DNA from: SAR202 cluster bacterium
GTDB lineage: Bacteria > Chloroflexota > Dehalococcoidia > Lucifugimonadales > UBA1123
DNA: 6,796 bases
Direction: 5' to 3'
Assembly: GCA_030743915.1 (NCBI GenBank)
Contig: JASLRP010000096.1
Span: 1-6,796, forward strand
The translations under genes were made by a program, and so were the position numbers. Of the stretch, positions 1 through 5,442 are shown one piece after another. Each line of letters opens with the position of its first letter. Position 1 is the stretch's first letter. Below the pieces are notes generated by a model. It was given only the letters and a program-made list of their open reading frames with translations. It had not been told where the DNA came from and did not search any database.

Positions 1-821
1 ACCAGCTAACCTGTATCTTCGTTGATAATGGGCTGATGCGCCGCGAGGAACCGGAGCGTGTGCGGGCGACATTCGAGCGTTACTTGAAGGTCAATCTGGC
101 TTACGTGGACGCGGCTGAACACTTCCTCGGAGCGTTAAAAGGGGTTGTTGACCCGGAGCGCAAACGCAAGATAATCGGCGAGGAGTTCATCCGGGTTTTT
201 GAAGAAGAGGCCGCAAGACTGGGCCAGGTGGATTTCCTCACCCAGGGCACGCTCTACCCTGACGTGATCGAGAGCAAGACCTCTGAAAGCAAAGTCTCAG
301 CCAAGATCAAGACCCACCACAATGTCGGTGGCCTGCCCGAACACATGCGTTTGAGTCTCGTCGAACCTCTCCGATACCTGTTCAAGGACGAGGTGCGAGA
401 CGTCGGCATTGAGATGGGACTGCCCGAAGAGATGGTCTACCGGCAACCCTTCCCTGGTCCCGGCCTGGCCATAAGGGTAATGGGCGACGTCACGATAGAC
501 AAACTGGAAACTCTCCGCGCCGCGGACTGGGTGGTGATGGACGAGGTGAAGGCCAACGACCTTTATCGAGAACTGTGGCAGTCTTTCGCCGTCCTTACCG
601 AGTCGCGGACTGTGGGAGTGTCTGGAGACTATCGCACTTACGACCACGTGGTCGCCATCCGAGCCGTCACAAGCGAAGATGCGATGACGGCAGATTGGGC
701 GCGATTGCCGTACGATGTTCTCGCCCGAATATCCAACCGTATTGCCAATGAAGTCCCAAATGTTAATCGCGTCGTGTACGACATCACAAGCAAACCCCCC
801 GGCACCATTGAGTGGGAATAG
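1..821 (+). CDS. guaA: GMP synthase (glutamine-hydrolysing), C-terminal part, 5' truncated by window
   Basis: GuaA aminates XMP to GMP using ATP and ammonia from glutamine, the last step of guanine nucleotide synthesis, in the cytoplasm. The reading frame is open from base 3 and gives 272 residues, about half of a normal GuaA (about 510-525). The N-terminal glutaminase domain and the SGGVDS ATP-pyrophosphatase loop lie upstream of the window. What is seen is the end of the ATPPase domain (FVDNGLMR, then GVVDPERKRKIIGEEF, then TQGTLYPDVIES), followed by KIKTHHNVGGLP, the RQPFPGPGLAIR motif and the GMP synthase C-terminal dimerisation domain. That domain ends in the family's typical SKPPGTIEWE, so the TAG at 819-821 is the natural stop. 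No damage is visible. The next reading frame begins one codon later in the same frame, and a terminator-like hairpin lies 42 bases after the stop. Confidence 0.97.
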   Translation, partial: QLTCIFVDNGLMRREEPERVRATFERYLKVNLAYVDAAEHFLGALKGVVDPERKRKIIGEEFIRVFEEEAARLGQVDFLTQGTLYPDVIESKTSESKVSAKIKTHHNVGGLPEHMRLSLVEPLRYLFKDEVRDVGIEMGLPEEMVYRQPFPGPGLAIRVMGDVTIDKLETLRAADWVVMDEVKANDLYRELWQSFAVLTESRTVGVSGDYRTYDHVVAIRAVTSEDAMTADWARLPYDVLARISNRIANEVPNVNRVVYDITSKPPGTIEWE

Positions 822-824
822 CAG

Positions 825-1163
825 TTGGACTTCGACGACGAAATACTCCTGGATGATGAGCTGAAAACGGCCCTTGATGGCCGTTTTTTGAGCATTGACG
901 ATGTGACCTCAGGCGATCAGTTCGGAGGCGTCAGTTACCTTCTAAACGGCCAACCATTCGCAATCCTCATGGAAGGAGTCATAGCTCTGAGATTGGCTCC
1001 TGAGACGATGCAGAAAGCTCTCTCGCTGGCCGGGGTGTCGCCCTTTAGGCCACCGTCACTCGACAACCCCCTCCGAGGATGGCTCCAGTTCGTGCTATTG
1101 CTGCCAGAAGACATTCCTGAGCTTGACGGTTGGTTTCAGGCAGCGATGGAGCAAGTCAGATGA
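825..1163 (+). CDS. Small TfoX N-terminal-domain-like protein, TTG start
   Basis: The frame encodes 112 residues of unknown function. The best resemblance I recognise is to the TfoX/Sxy N-terminal domain family: a QFGGVSYLLNG segment at residues 32-42 (family: MFGGxxFLxNG), an alternating hydrophobic strand ending in ALRL with Arg56, a small-residue and Pro-rich loop, LRGWLQF at 83-89 (family: xxGWxxV), and a C-terminal helix with Trp103. This is motif-level evidence only. TfoX/Sxy regulates competence in some proteobacteria, but short stand-alone domains like this have no established role. No ATG lies in frame upstream of the FGG motif. TTG 825, just after the guaA stop, gives the N-terminal length usual for the family, and TTG 888 or GTG 903 are alternatives. 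The Shine-Dalgarno sequence is weak, so reinitiation by ribosomes ending guaA is likely. The stop overlaps the purD start (ATGA), implying translational coupling to purD. Confidence 0.72.
   Translation: MDFDDEILLDDELKTALDGRFLSIDDVTSGDQFGGVSYLLNGQPFAILMEGVIALRLAPETMQKALSLAGVSPFRPPSLDNPLRGWLQFVLLLPEDIPELDGWFQAAMEQVR
864..889 (+). terminator. Rho-independent terminator-like hairpin inside the 5' coding part of the TfoX-like gene
   Basis: AAAACGGCC (864-872) pairs perfectly with GGCCGTTTT (879-887) around the six-base loop CTTGAT, and the run of T continues to 889. This is the classic layout of an A-tract, a GC stem and a T-tract of six. It lies 42 bases after the guaA stop, where a guaA terminator would be expected. 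It also covers codons 14-21 (KTALDGRF) of the TfoX-like frame, so it may be a conditional rather than an absolute terminator. The - strand copy has only a four-T tail and would be weaker. Confidence 0.72.
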
Positions 1164-2419
1164 AAGTTCTCGTCGTCGGTAACGGAGCCAGGGAACACGC
1201 AATCACATGGAAGCTGTCCCAAAGCCCTTCCGATCCGACACTCTTCGTGGCCCCAGGCAACGCTGGAACCGCCGAGATAGCAGAAAATGTCCAAATCGGC
1301 GCGGAAGATATCGAATCGCTGGTCCATTACGCGAAATCCAATGACATCGACCTGACTGTCGTAGGCCCGGAGATGCCACTGGCCGCTGGAATCGTGGACA
1401 GATTCGACGAAGCCGGACTCCCCGTTTTTGGCCCCACTCAGCGCGCCGCCAGAATCGAAAGCAGCAAGATTTTCGCCAAAGAGATCATGGAATCTGCTGG
1501 CGTTCCAACTGCCGCTTCAAAACACTTCGACAACACCGCCGACGCATTGAATTACATCGAGTTGGCAGAACCTCCGTACGTGGTCAAAGCAGACGGTCTC
1601 GCTGCCGGAAAAGGCGTGATCATGGCTCCGGAGCGGGCTGACGCCATCACAGCAATTCAAGACGTGATGGACCACAAGATATTCGGAGACTCGGGGAGCA
1701 CGATTCTGATTGAGGAGTGGATGACAGGCCCGGAAGTCAGCGTGTTCGCTTTCGTCGATGGTGAGTATGTTTCCCCGATGGTTGCCGCTTGCGATTACAA
1801 ACAGATCGGCGATGGGGACACTGGGCCGAACACTGGAGGTATGGGAAGCTACAGCCCTCCGCCCTTCTGGAACGACGCTCTGGACGACGAAGTGCGCAGA
1901 AGCATCGTCGAACCAGTGGCAAAAGAACTCTCCAGAGTCGGATCCCCATATTCGGGCGTGTTGTACGCTGGGTTGATGCTAACGGATTCAGGCCCCAAGG
2001 TGATCGAGTTCAATTGCCGATTAGGAGACCCGGAGACCCAGGTCATTCTGCCGAGACTTGAAAGCGACCTGCTGGAGATCGTCCACCGCGCCGCGCTAAG
2101 CGAGCTTGAACAGACAGAAATCGTGTGGAACGACCTGGCATGTGTGGGGGTTGTGTCTGCCTCGGGCGGATACCCAGAGACGCACAGAACTGGCTTCGAA
2201 ATTACTGGCCTGGATGCCATTGATCCTTCGGCGACAGTGTTCCACGCGGGCACTCAACCCACTGAATCGACCAACCCGGTGACCAGCGGTGGTCGTGTGC
2301 TGACTGTCACCGGCACCGGAAAAACACTGGCGGAGGCGACCGCCGCCGCTTACGATAATACTGCCCGAATCGCATTCGATGGCCGATACCATCGGACCGA
2401 TATCGCGGCGAATCTGTGA
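1160..2419 (+). CDS. purD: Phosphoribosylamine--glycine ligase (GAR synthetase)
   Basis: PurD joins glycine to 5-phosphoribosylamine with ATP, giving GAR, the second step of de novo purine synthesis, in the cytoplasm. The product is 419 residues, normal for the family. It shows the N-terminal GNGAREHA motif (residues 7-14), VVGPEMPLAAGI, and the ATP-grasp core with YVVKADGLAAGKGV at 140-153. It also has GPNTGGMGSYSPPP from residue 222 and the signature NCRLGDPETQ from residue 285. The C-terminal domain contains the expected SASGGYP and TSGGRVL segments. I chose ATG 1160, which begins directly at the MKVLVVGNGAREHA sequence, has GGAG about eight bases upstream and overlaps the upstream stop in an ATGA. 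The in-frame ATG at 1130 would add ten residues with no family match. purE follows after nine bases, so the genes form an operon. Confidence 0.97.
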   Translation: MKVLVVGNGAREHAITWKLSQSPSDPTLFVAPGNAGTAEIAENVQIGAEDIESLVHYAKSNDIDLTVVGPEMPLAAGIVDRFDEAGLPVFGPTQRAARIESSKIFAKEIMESAGVPTAASKHFDNTADALNYIELAEPPYVVKADGLAAGKGVIMAPERADAITAIQDVMDHKIFGDSGSTILIEEWMTGPEVSVFAFVDGEYVSPMVAACDYKQIGDGDTGPNTGGMGSYSPPPFWNDALDDEVRRSIVEPVAKELSRVGSPYSGVLYAGLMLTDSGPKVIEFNCRLGDPETQVILPRLESDLLEIVHRAALSELEQTEIVWNDLACVGVVSASGGYPETHRTGFEITGLDAIDPSATVFHAGTQPTESTNPVTSGGRVLTVTGTGKTLAEATAAAYDNTARIAFDGRYHRTDIAANL

Positions 2420-2428
2420 GGTAAAATA

Positions 2429-2887
2429 ATGGCTCTGGTGGCTGTGTTAATGGGCAGCGCTTCCGACAAAGACGCGATGCAGGAGACTTCTGACGTTCTC
2501 GACCAGATGGGAATTGAACACGAGGTTGAGGTAATGTCTGCACACCGAACTCCTGAGAAAGTCAAAGCATACGCAGAATCAGCCCGCGACCGAGGAATCG
2601 AGCTGATAATCGCGGGCGCGGGAGGCTCCGCCGGACTTCCCGGCGTTGTCGCTTCCTGGACCACTCTGCCCGTTATCGGCGTGCCCCTGCCTACCAGTGA
2701 CCTGAATGGTGTGGATGCTCTATACGCCATCGCCCAAATGCCTCCCGGAATTCCGGTGGCCTGCGTCGCGGTCGGTTCCTGGGGAGCAAGAAACGCGGCC
2801 TTCCTGGCAGCCCAAATTCTGGGCATCAAGCGCCCTGAGATTCAGCAAAATTACGATAGCTACCGCGAAGGGTTGAAGTCCCGTTAA
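2429..2887 (+). CDS. purE: 5-(carboxyamino)imidazole ribonucleotide mutase (PurE, class I type)
   Basis: PurE converts N5-CAIR to CAIR in purine synthesis, working as an octamer in the cytoplasm after PurK. The 152-residue protein has the family layout: the GSASD phosphate-binding motif at residues 9-13, SAHRTP at 37-42 with the catalytic His39 (equivalent to E. coli His45), and LPVIGVP. QMPPGIPVACVAVG and a C-terminal NAAFLAAQIL helix follow. ATG 2429 is preceded by GAGGT at 2418-2422, which overlaps the purD stop, so the two genes are tightly coupled. One oddity is the GGAAHLPG loop of most class I PurE proteins, which reads GGSAGLPG here, with Gly69 in place of the usual His (E. coli His75). 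The later GKAG region also differs, reading GSWGARNA. No purK is in the window, so the source of N5-CAIR is elsewhere, or the enzyme uses AIR and CO2 directly. Confidence 0.95.
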   Translation: MALVAVLMGSASDKDAMQETSDVLDQMGIEHEVEVMSAHRTPEKVKAYAESARDRGIELIIAGAGGSAGLPGVVASWTTLPVIGVPLPTSDLNGVDALYAIAQMPPGIPVACVAVGSWGARNAAFLAAQILGIKRPEIQQNYDSYREGLKSR

Positions 2888-2933
2888 ATCATCGAGATTC
2901 GGTTACCTTCAGACAATCAAGGAGGAACGCAAC

Positions 2934-3809
2934 ATGACAGCGATCAGCGAAACCAGCCTGCCAAATCCCTTCCATTCCGGCAAAGTAAGAGACACCTACA
3001 CCATAGATGATGACACGTTGCTGATGGTTGCGTCCGACCGGATATCGGCGTTCGATGTTGTGCTGCCAACCGGAATACCTGACAAGGGCGCGGTTTTGAA
3101 TCAAATATCAGCGTACTGGTTCAACCATACATCCCATTTGATTCCCAACCACCTGATCGCTTTGGCGTCGGATCGCCCGGACCTGGACATCCCGCCAGAA
3201 ATTGCCCGCATGGCGATGGTGGTAAAGAAGGCTCAACGATTGGACGTCGAGTGCGTCGTCCGTGGCTTTATCACCGGGTCGGCATGGTCCGAGTATCGCA
3301 AGTCCGGCACCGTGCAGGGCAAGCCGATGCCTGAAGGATTGCGTGATGGCGACCCGTTCCCAGAAGTGTTGTTCACTCCAACAACAAAGGCTGAGGTTGG
3401 ACACGATGAAAACATGTCCTTCGACGAAGTTATCGACATGGTGGGAGCGGACATCGCAAATCAACTTCGTGACAAGACAATCGAGGTCTTCGAGTACGCC
3501 CGTGATATCGCCCGATCAAAAGGAGTCATTATCGCAGACACCAAAATGGAATTCGGATTAATCGACGATGAACTCATTCTTATAGACGAGTTACTGACTC
3601 CCGATTCCAGCCGATTCTGGGACGCTCAAGGCTACGAGCCTGGCAAGTCCCAACCCAGTTTCGACAAGCAATTCGTTCGCGACTGGCTTAATGAAGCAGG
3701 GTGGGATCACGAACCTCCCTCGCCGGAACTTCCAGATGAGATCGTCGAGAAAACGCGTCAACGGTACATCGAGGCCTACTCGAAGTTGACAGGAGCGACC
3801 CTCAACTAG
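2934..3809 (+). CDS. purC: Phosphoribosylaminoimidazole-succinocarboxamide synthase (SAICAR synthetase)
   Basis: PurC condenses CAIR with aspartate using ATP to give SAICAR, the step after PurE in the cytoplasm. The 291-residue protein is of the longer bacterial/yeast-like type, against about 237 in E. coli. Visible motifs are the nucleotide-binding GKVRDTY at residues 16-22, ASDRISAFD at 33-41, and VECVVRGFITGS ending at 116. These are followed by FTPTTKAEVGHDENM, IIADTKMEFG and the signature LILIDELLTPDSSRFW, with Asp218-Glu219. ATG 2934 has the strongest Shine-Dalgarno sequence in the window, AAGGAGG at 2919-2925, eight bases upstream. The 46-base gap after purE contains no convincing promoter or terminator, so purC is probably cotranscribed with purDE but independently translated at high efficiency. 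The last codons contain a TTGACA that may belong to a promoter for the genes downstream. Confidence 0.97.
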   Translation: MTAISETSLPNPFHSGKVRDTYTIDDDTLLMVASDRISAFDVVLPTGIPDKGAVLNQISAYWFNHTSHLIPNHLIALASDRPDLDIPPEIARMAMVVKKAQRLDVECVVRGFITGSAWSEYRKSGTVQGKPMPEGLRDGDPFPEVLFTPTTKAEVGHDENMSFDEVIDMVGADIANQLRDKTIEVFEYARDIARSKGVIIADTKMEFGLIDDELILIDELLTPDSSRFWDAQGYEPGKSQPSFDKQFVRDWLNEAGWDHEPPSPELPDEIVEKTRQRYIEAYSKLTGATLN

Positions 3810-3815
3810 CACAAT
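3786..3815 (+). promoter_or_regulatory. Possible sigma-70-type promoter for the DUF3105-purS pair
   Basis: A perfect -35 hexamer, TTGACA (3786-3791, in the last codons of purC), is followed after 18 bp by CACAAT (3810-3815), which matches four of the six bases of the -10 consensus. Transcription would begin near 3822, about 105 bases before the DUF3105 start, so the leader would contain the inverted repeat at 3841-3875. The -10 is poor and such matches arise by chance, so this is only a candidate. Confidence 0.25.
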
Positions 3816-3840
3816 TCATATATCCCCTTATGACTAGATC

Positions 3841-3875
3841 AGCATCCAGCCGATGCTCGATATCAGGCTGATGCT
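3841..3875 (+). repeat. Inverted repeat with alternative pairings in the purC-DUF3105 gap
   Basis: AGCATCCAGCC (3841-3851) can pair with GGCTGATGCT (3866-3875), leaving one bulged C. This gives a stem of ten pairs with a 14-base loop. The same left arm AGCATC can instead pair with the nearer GATGCT (3852-3857) across a five-base loop. No T-run follows on the + strand, so it is not a standard intrinsic terminator. The rest of the 119-base gap (3810-3928) holds no coding frame I trust, only the weak promoter candidate at its left end and a G-rich stretch before the next gene. Confidence 0.45.
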
Positions 3876-3928
3876 ATCGGGGCGTGGGGCGCAACGGGCG
3901 AAAGAACGAAACCAGGGTGTGAAGAAAT

Positions 3929-4573
3929 ATGGCATCGAGAGCCAGAGGCAAAAACCGACCGTCGAGAACTCAGGTGCGCGCGGCGCGGCGCTCCAGGCGA
4001 CATCGACGCAGGCGATTCTTACGATGGTTTGCCGGCGGCGCCGTCGGTTTTGTCGCGCTCGCTTTCATCCTGTCGTTGTTCATCGGCGGTCTTCCACTGC
4101 AAAACTTGTTTGGTGGCAGTGACGCTCCCGATGGCCCTGGCGTCAGATTTGCCGAGCAGGGAGCAGAGCACATTACTCCCGGCCAAGAACATGCCAGTTA
4201 CAATTCTGTGCCCGCCACGTCTGGTTGGCACTTCGCTCAGCCTTTGGCGCCTGCAAGGTGGGGCGTTCATGAAACCCCACTGGCGGACGAAGTCTTGCTC
4301 CACAACCTTGAGCACGGATACGTTAATGTCCACTACAACTGCCCCGATGGGTGCGCAGAACTTGTAACCCAACTCACGGAGGTTGTCGATAAGGCGACGG
4401 GCCGTGGCGGCAAATTACTGATGAGTCCGTATCCTGACATGGACACCAAGATAGCGCTGACCGCCTGGACGTTCCTCGACCAGTTCGAAGTGTTCGACGA
4501 AGCGCGGATTTCAGATTTCGTAAGCTCGCACGAAAGCTCTCCCAACGCTCCTGAAGCCAACGTGGCGCGCTAG
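3929..4573 (+). CDS. DUF3105 family single-pass membrane protein
   Basis: This is a 214-residue protein of unknown function. Residues 1-29 are extremely basic (13 Arg and 1 Lys), followed by one hydrophobic segment at about residues 34-53. By the positive-inside rule the N-terminus is cytoplasmic and residues 60-214 lie outside the membrane. The outer domain carries the motifs I associate with DUF3105: YNSVPATSGWHF (residues 91-102) and LLHNLEHGYVNVHYNC (123-138), with clustered His (101, 125, 129, 135) and a Cys138/Cys142 pair. The His/Cys cluster suggests metal binding, but this is inference and no activity is established. The in-frame TGA at 3920 makes ATG 3929 the first usable start, with a weak AGGG/GAAG Shine-Dalgarno sequence. 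purS starts eight bases after its stop, so the two are probably cotranscribed, though no functional link to purine synthesis is evident. Confidence 0.8.
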   Translation: MASRARGKNRPSRTQVRAARRSRRHRRRRFLRWFAGGAVGFVALAFILSLFIGGLPLQNLFGGSDAPDGPGVRFAEQGAEHITPGQEHASYNSVPATSGWHFAQPLAPARWGVHETPLADEVLLHNLEHGYVNVHYNCPDGCAELVTQLTEVVDKATGRGGKLLMSPYPDMDTKIALTAWTFLDQFEVFDEARISDFVSSHESSPNAPEANVAR

Positions 4574-4581
4574 GTTCGTTC

Positions 4582-4830
4582 ATGTTTCTTGCCAGGGTTT
4601 ACATACGGCTAAAACCCACCGTCAACGATCCGCAGGGATTGACGATCCGAGGCGGCTTGCGCCAACTGGGATTTGATTCGGTCGCCAGCGTTCGCGCCGG
4701 AAAGATCATGGAGATTTCCCTGGAGGAATCTGACGAGGCGCAGGCCCGCGCTCATGTGGCGGACATGTGCGAAAAGCTGTTGGCCAATCCCATCATCGAG
4801 GAATATAGTTTCGAGTTGGAACAGGGGTAA
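4582..4830 (+). CDS. purS: Phosphoribosylformylglycinamidine synthase subunit PurS
   Basis: PurS is the small subunit that bridges PurL (synthetase) and PurQ (glutaminase) in the three-part FGAM synthase, which turns FGAR, glutamine and ATP into FGAM. The 82-residue protein has the normal family length and pattern: ARVYIRLKPTVNDPQG at residues 4-19, LGFDSVASVRAGKIMEI, and the C-terminal CEKLLANPIIEEYSFEL. ATG 4582 lies eight bases after the DUF3105 stop. No good Shine-Dalgarno sequence is visible, so its translation may depend on the upstream gene. In many bacteria purS is directly followed by purQ and purL. Here the strand is closed off 12 bases later by hisB in the opposite direction, so the partner genes must lie outside the window. 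The presence of PurS implies that the organism uses the small PurL rather than the large single-chain type. Confidence 0.95.
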   Translation: MFLARVYIRLKPTVNDPQGLTIRGGLRQLGFDSVASVRAGKIMEISLEESDEAQARAHVADMCEKLLANPIIEEYSFELEQG

Positions 4831-4842
4831 TCGCCGGGCGTC

Positions 4843-5442
4843 TTACTCGCTGATCGTTCCCTTTGTGCTGGGAACGTCGCCTCCGCGTCGTGGGTCCAAT
4901 TCAAGCGCAGCCTTGATTGATCGGGCAAGACTCTTGAACGTCGCCTCGGCTTTGTGATGGTTGTTCACGCCGGATAGCAAACGAACATGCAGGTTGAACT
5001 GGCCCTCTCTCGCGAACGATTCCAGAAAGTGCCGGACCAGGTCTCCTGGCAGGCCACCCAGGTCACTGTCCCCTATCTCGCCTTCCATGACCGCATAGCC
5101 ACGACCGCTGAAGTCCACCGCCGTGAATGCCAGCGTCTCGTCCAACGGGACAAACGAATGGGCCATGCGAACGATGCCTCGTCCGTCACCCACCGCCTCA
5201 CGGAGAGACCGCCCCAGAGCAATGCCGGTGTCCTCCACGAGGTGATGCCAGCCGACCTCGGTGTCGCCAGAAGCAGACACGGACAGGTCGATGAGGCCAT
5301 GACGAGATAGCTGGGCCAACAAGTGCTCGAACATTCCGTTGCCGGTGGACAGATCATATACGCCTGTGCCGTCGATGTTCAACTCGATGGCGATCTGAGT
5401 CTCAGCAGTGTTCCTGACGATCTTCCCGACCCTATCAATCAC
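4843..5442 (-). CDS. hisB: Imidazoleglycerol-phosphate dehydratase
   Basis: HisB removes water from imidazoleglycerol phosphate to give imidazole acetol phosphate, the substrate of HisC, using Mn2+ in a 24-subunit shell. At 199 residues it is the monofunctional type. The paired metal-binding motifs are present: WHHLVED at residues 65-71 (His66, His67, Glu70) and GVNNHHKAEATFK at 158-170 (His162, His163, Glu166). His40 (MFEHLL) and His152 are also kept, as is the typical end VPSTKGT. The usual Asp of the first motif (I-D-x-H-H-T-x-E) is Gly64, the following Thr is Leu68, and the usual TGIGFLDHM reads TGNGMFEHL. The start is GTG at 5442, overlapping the hisC stop as GTGA, with GGGGAG (complement of 5451-5456) eight bases upstream. 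The two genes are translationally coupled. The stop faces that of purS. Confidence 0.95.
   Translation of the reverse strand: MIDRVGKIVRNTAETQIAIELNIDGTGVYDLSTGNGMFEHLLAQLSRHGLIDLSVSASGDTEVGWHHLVEDTGIALGRSLREAVGDGRGIVRMAHSFVPLDETLAFTAVDFSGRGYAVMEGEIGDSDLGGLPGDLVRHFLESFAREGQFNLHVRLLSGVNNHHKAEATFKSLARSIKAALELDPRRGGDVPSTKGTISE

Noticed and set aside
1130..1159. Upstream in-frame ATG that would lengthen PurD by ten residues
   Set aside because: The added residues have no family match and overlap the TfoX-like gene. ATG 1160 has a good Shine-Dalgarno sequence and begins exactly at the conserved N-terminus.
1849..2253. 134-residue open frame on the - strand within purD
   Set aside because: It is the complement of a well-conserved PurD region, has no recognisable domain, and is a shadow frame.
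2350..2829. 159-residue open frame on the - strand across the purD end and purE
   Set aside because: It lies opposite PurD and PurE, both with clear motifs. Its composition is low in order and no family is recognised.
2888..2933. Promoter or terminator between purE and purC
   Set aside because: The gap has no hairpin and only a poor GACAAT match without a -35. The only clear signal is the purC Shine-Dalgarno sequence.
3853..4122. 89-residue open frame starting in the purC-DUF3105 gap
   Set aside because: It runs into the DUF3105 gene in another frame, has no ribosome site and no recognisable sequence.
4855..4876. Seven-pair hairpin as a terminator for purS
   Set aside because: There is no T-run on either strand and it lies in hisB coding sequence. 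It is kept only as a remark on the convergent junction.
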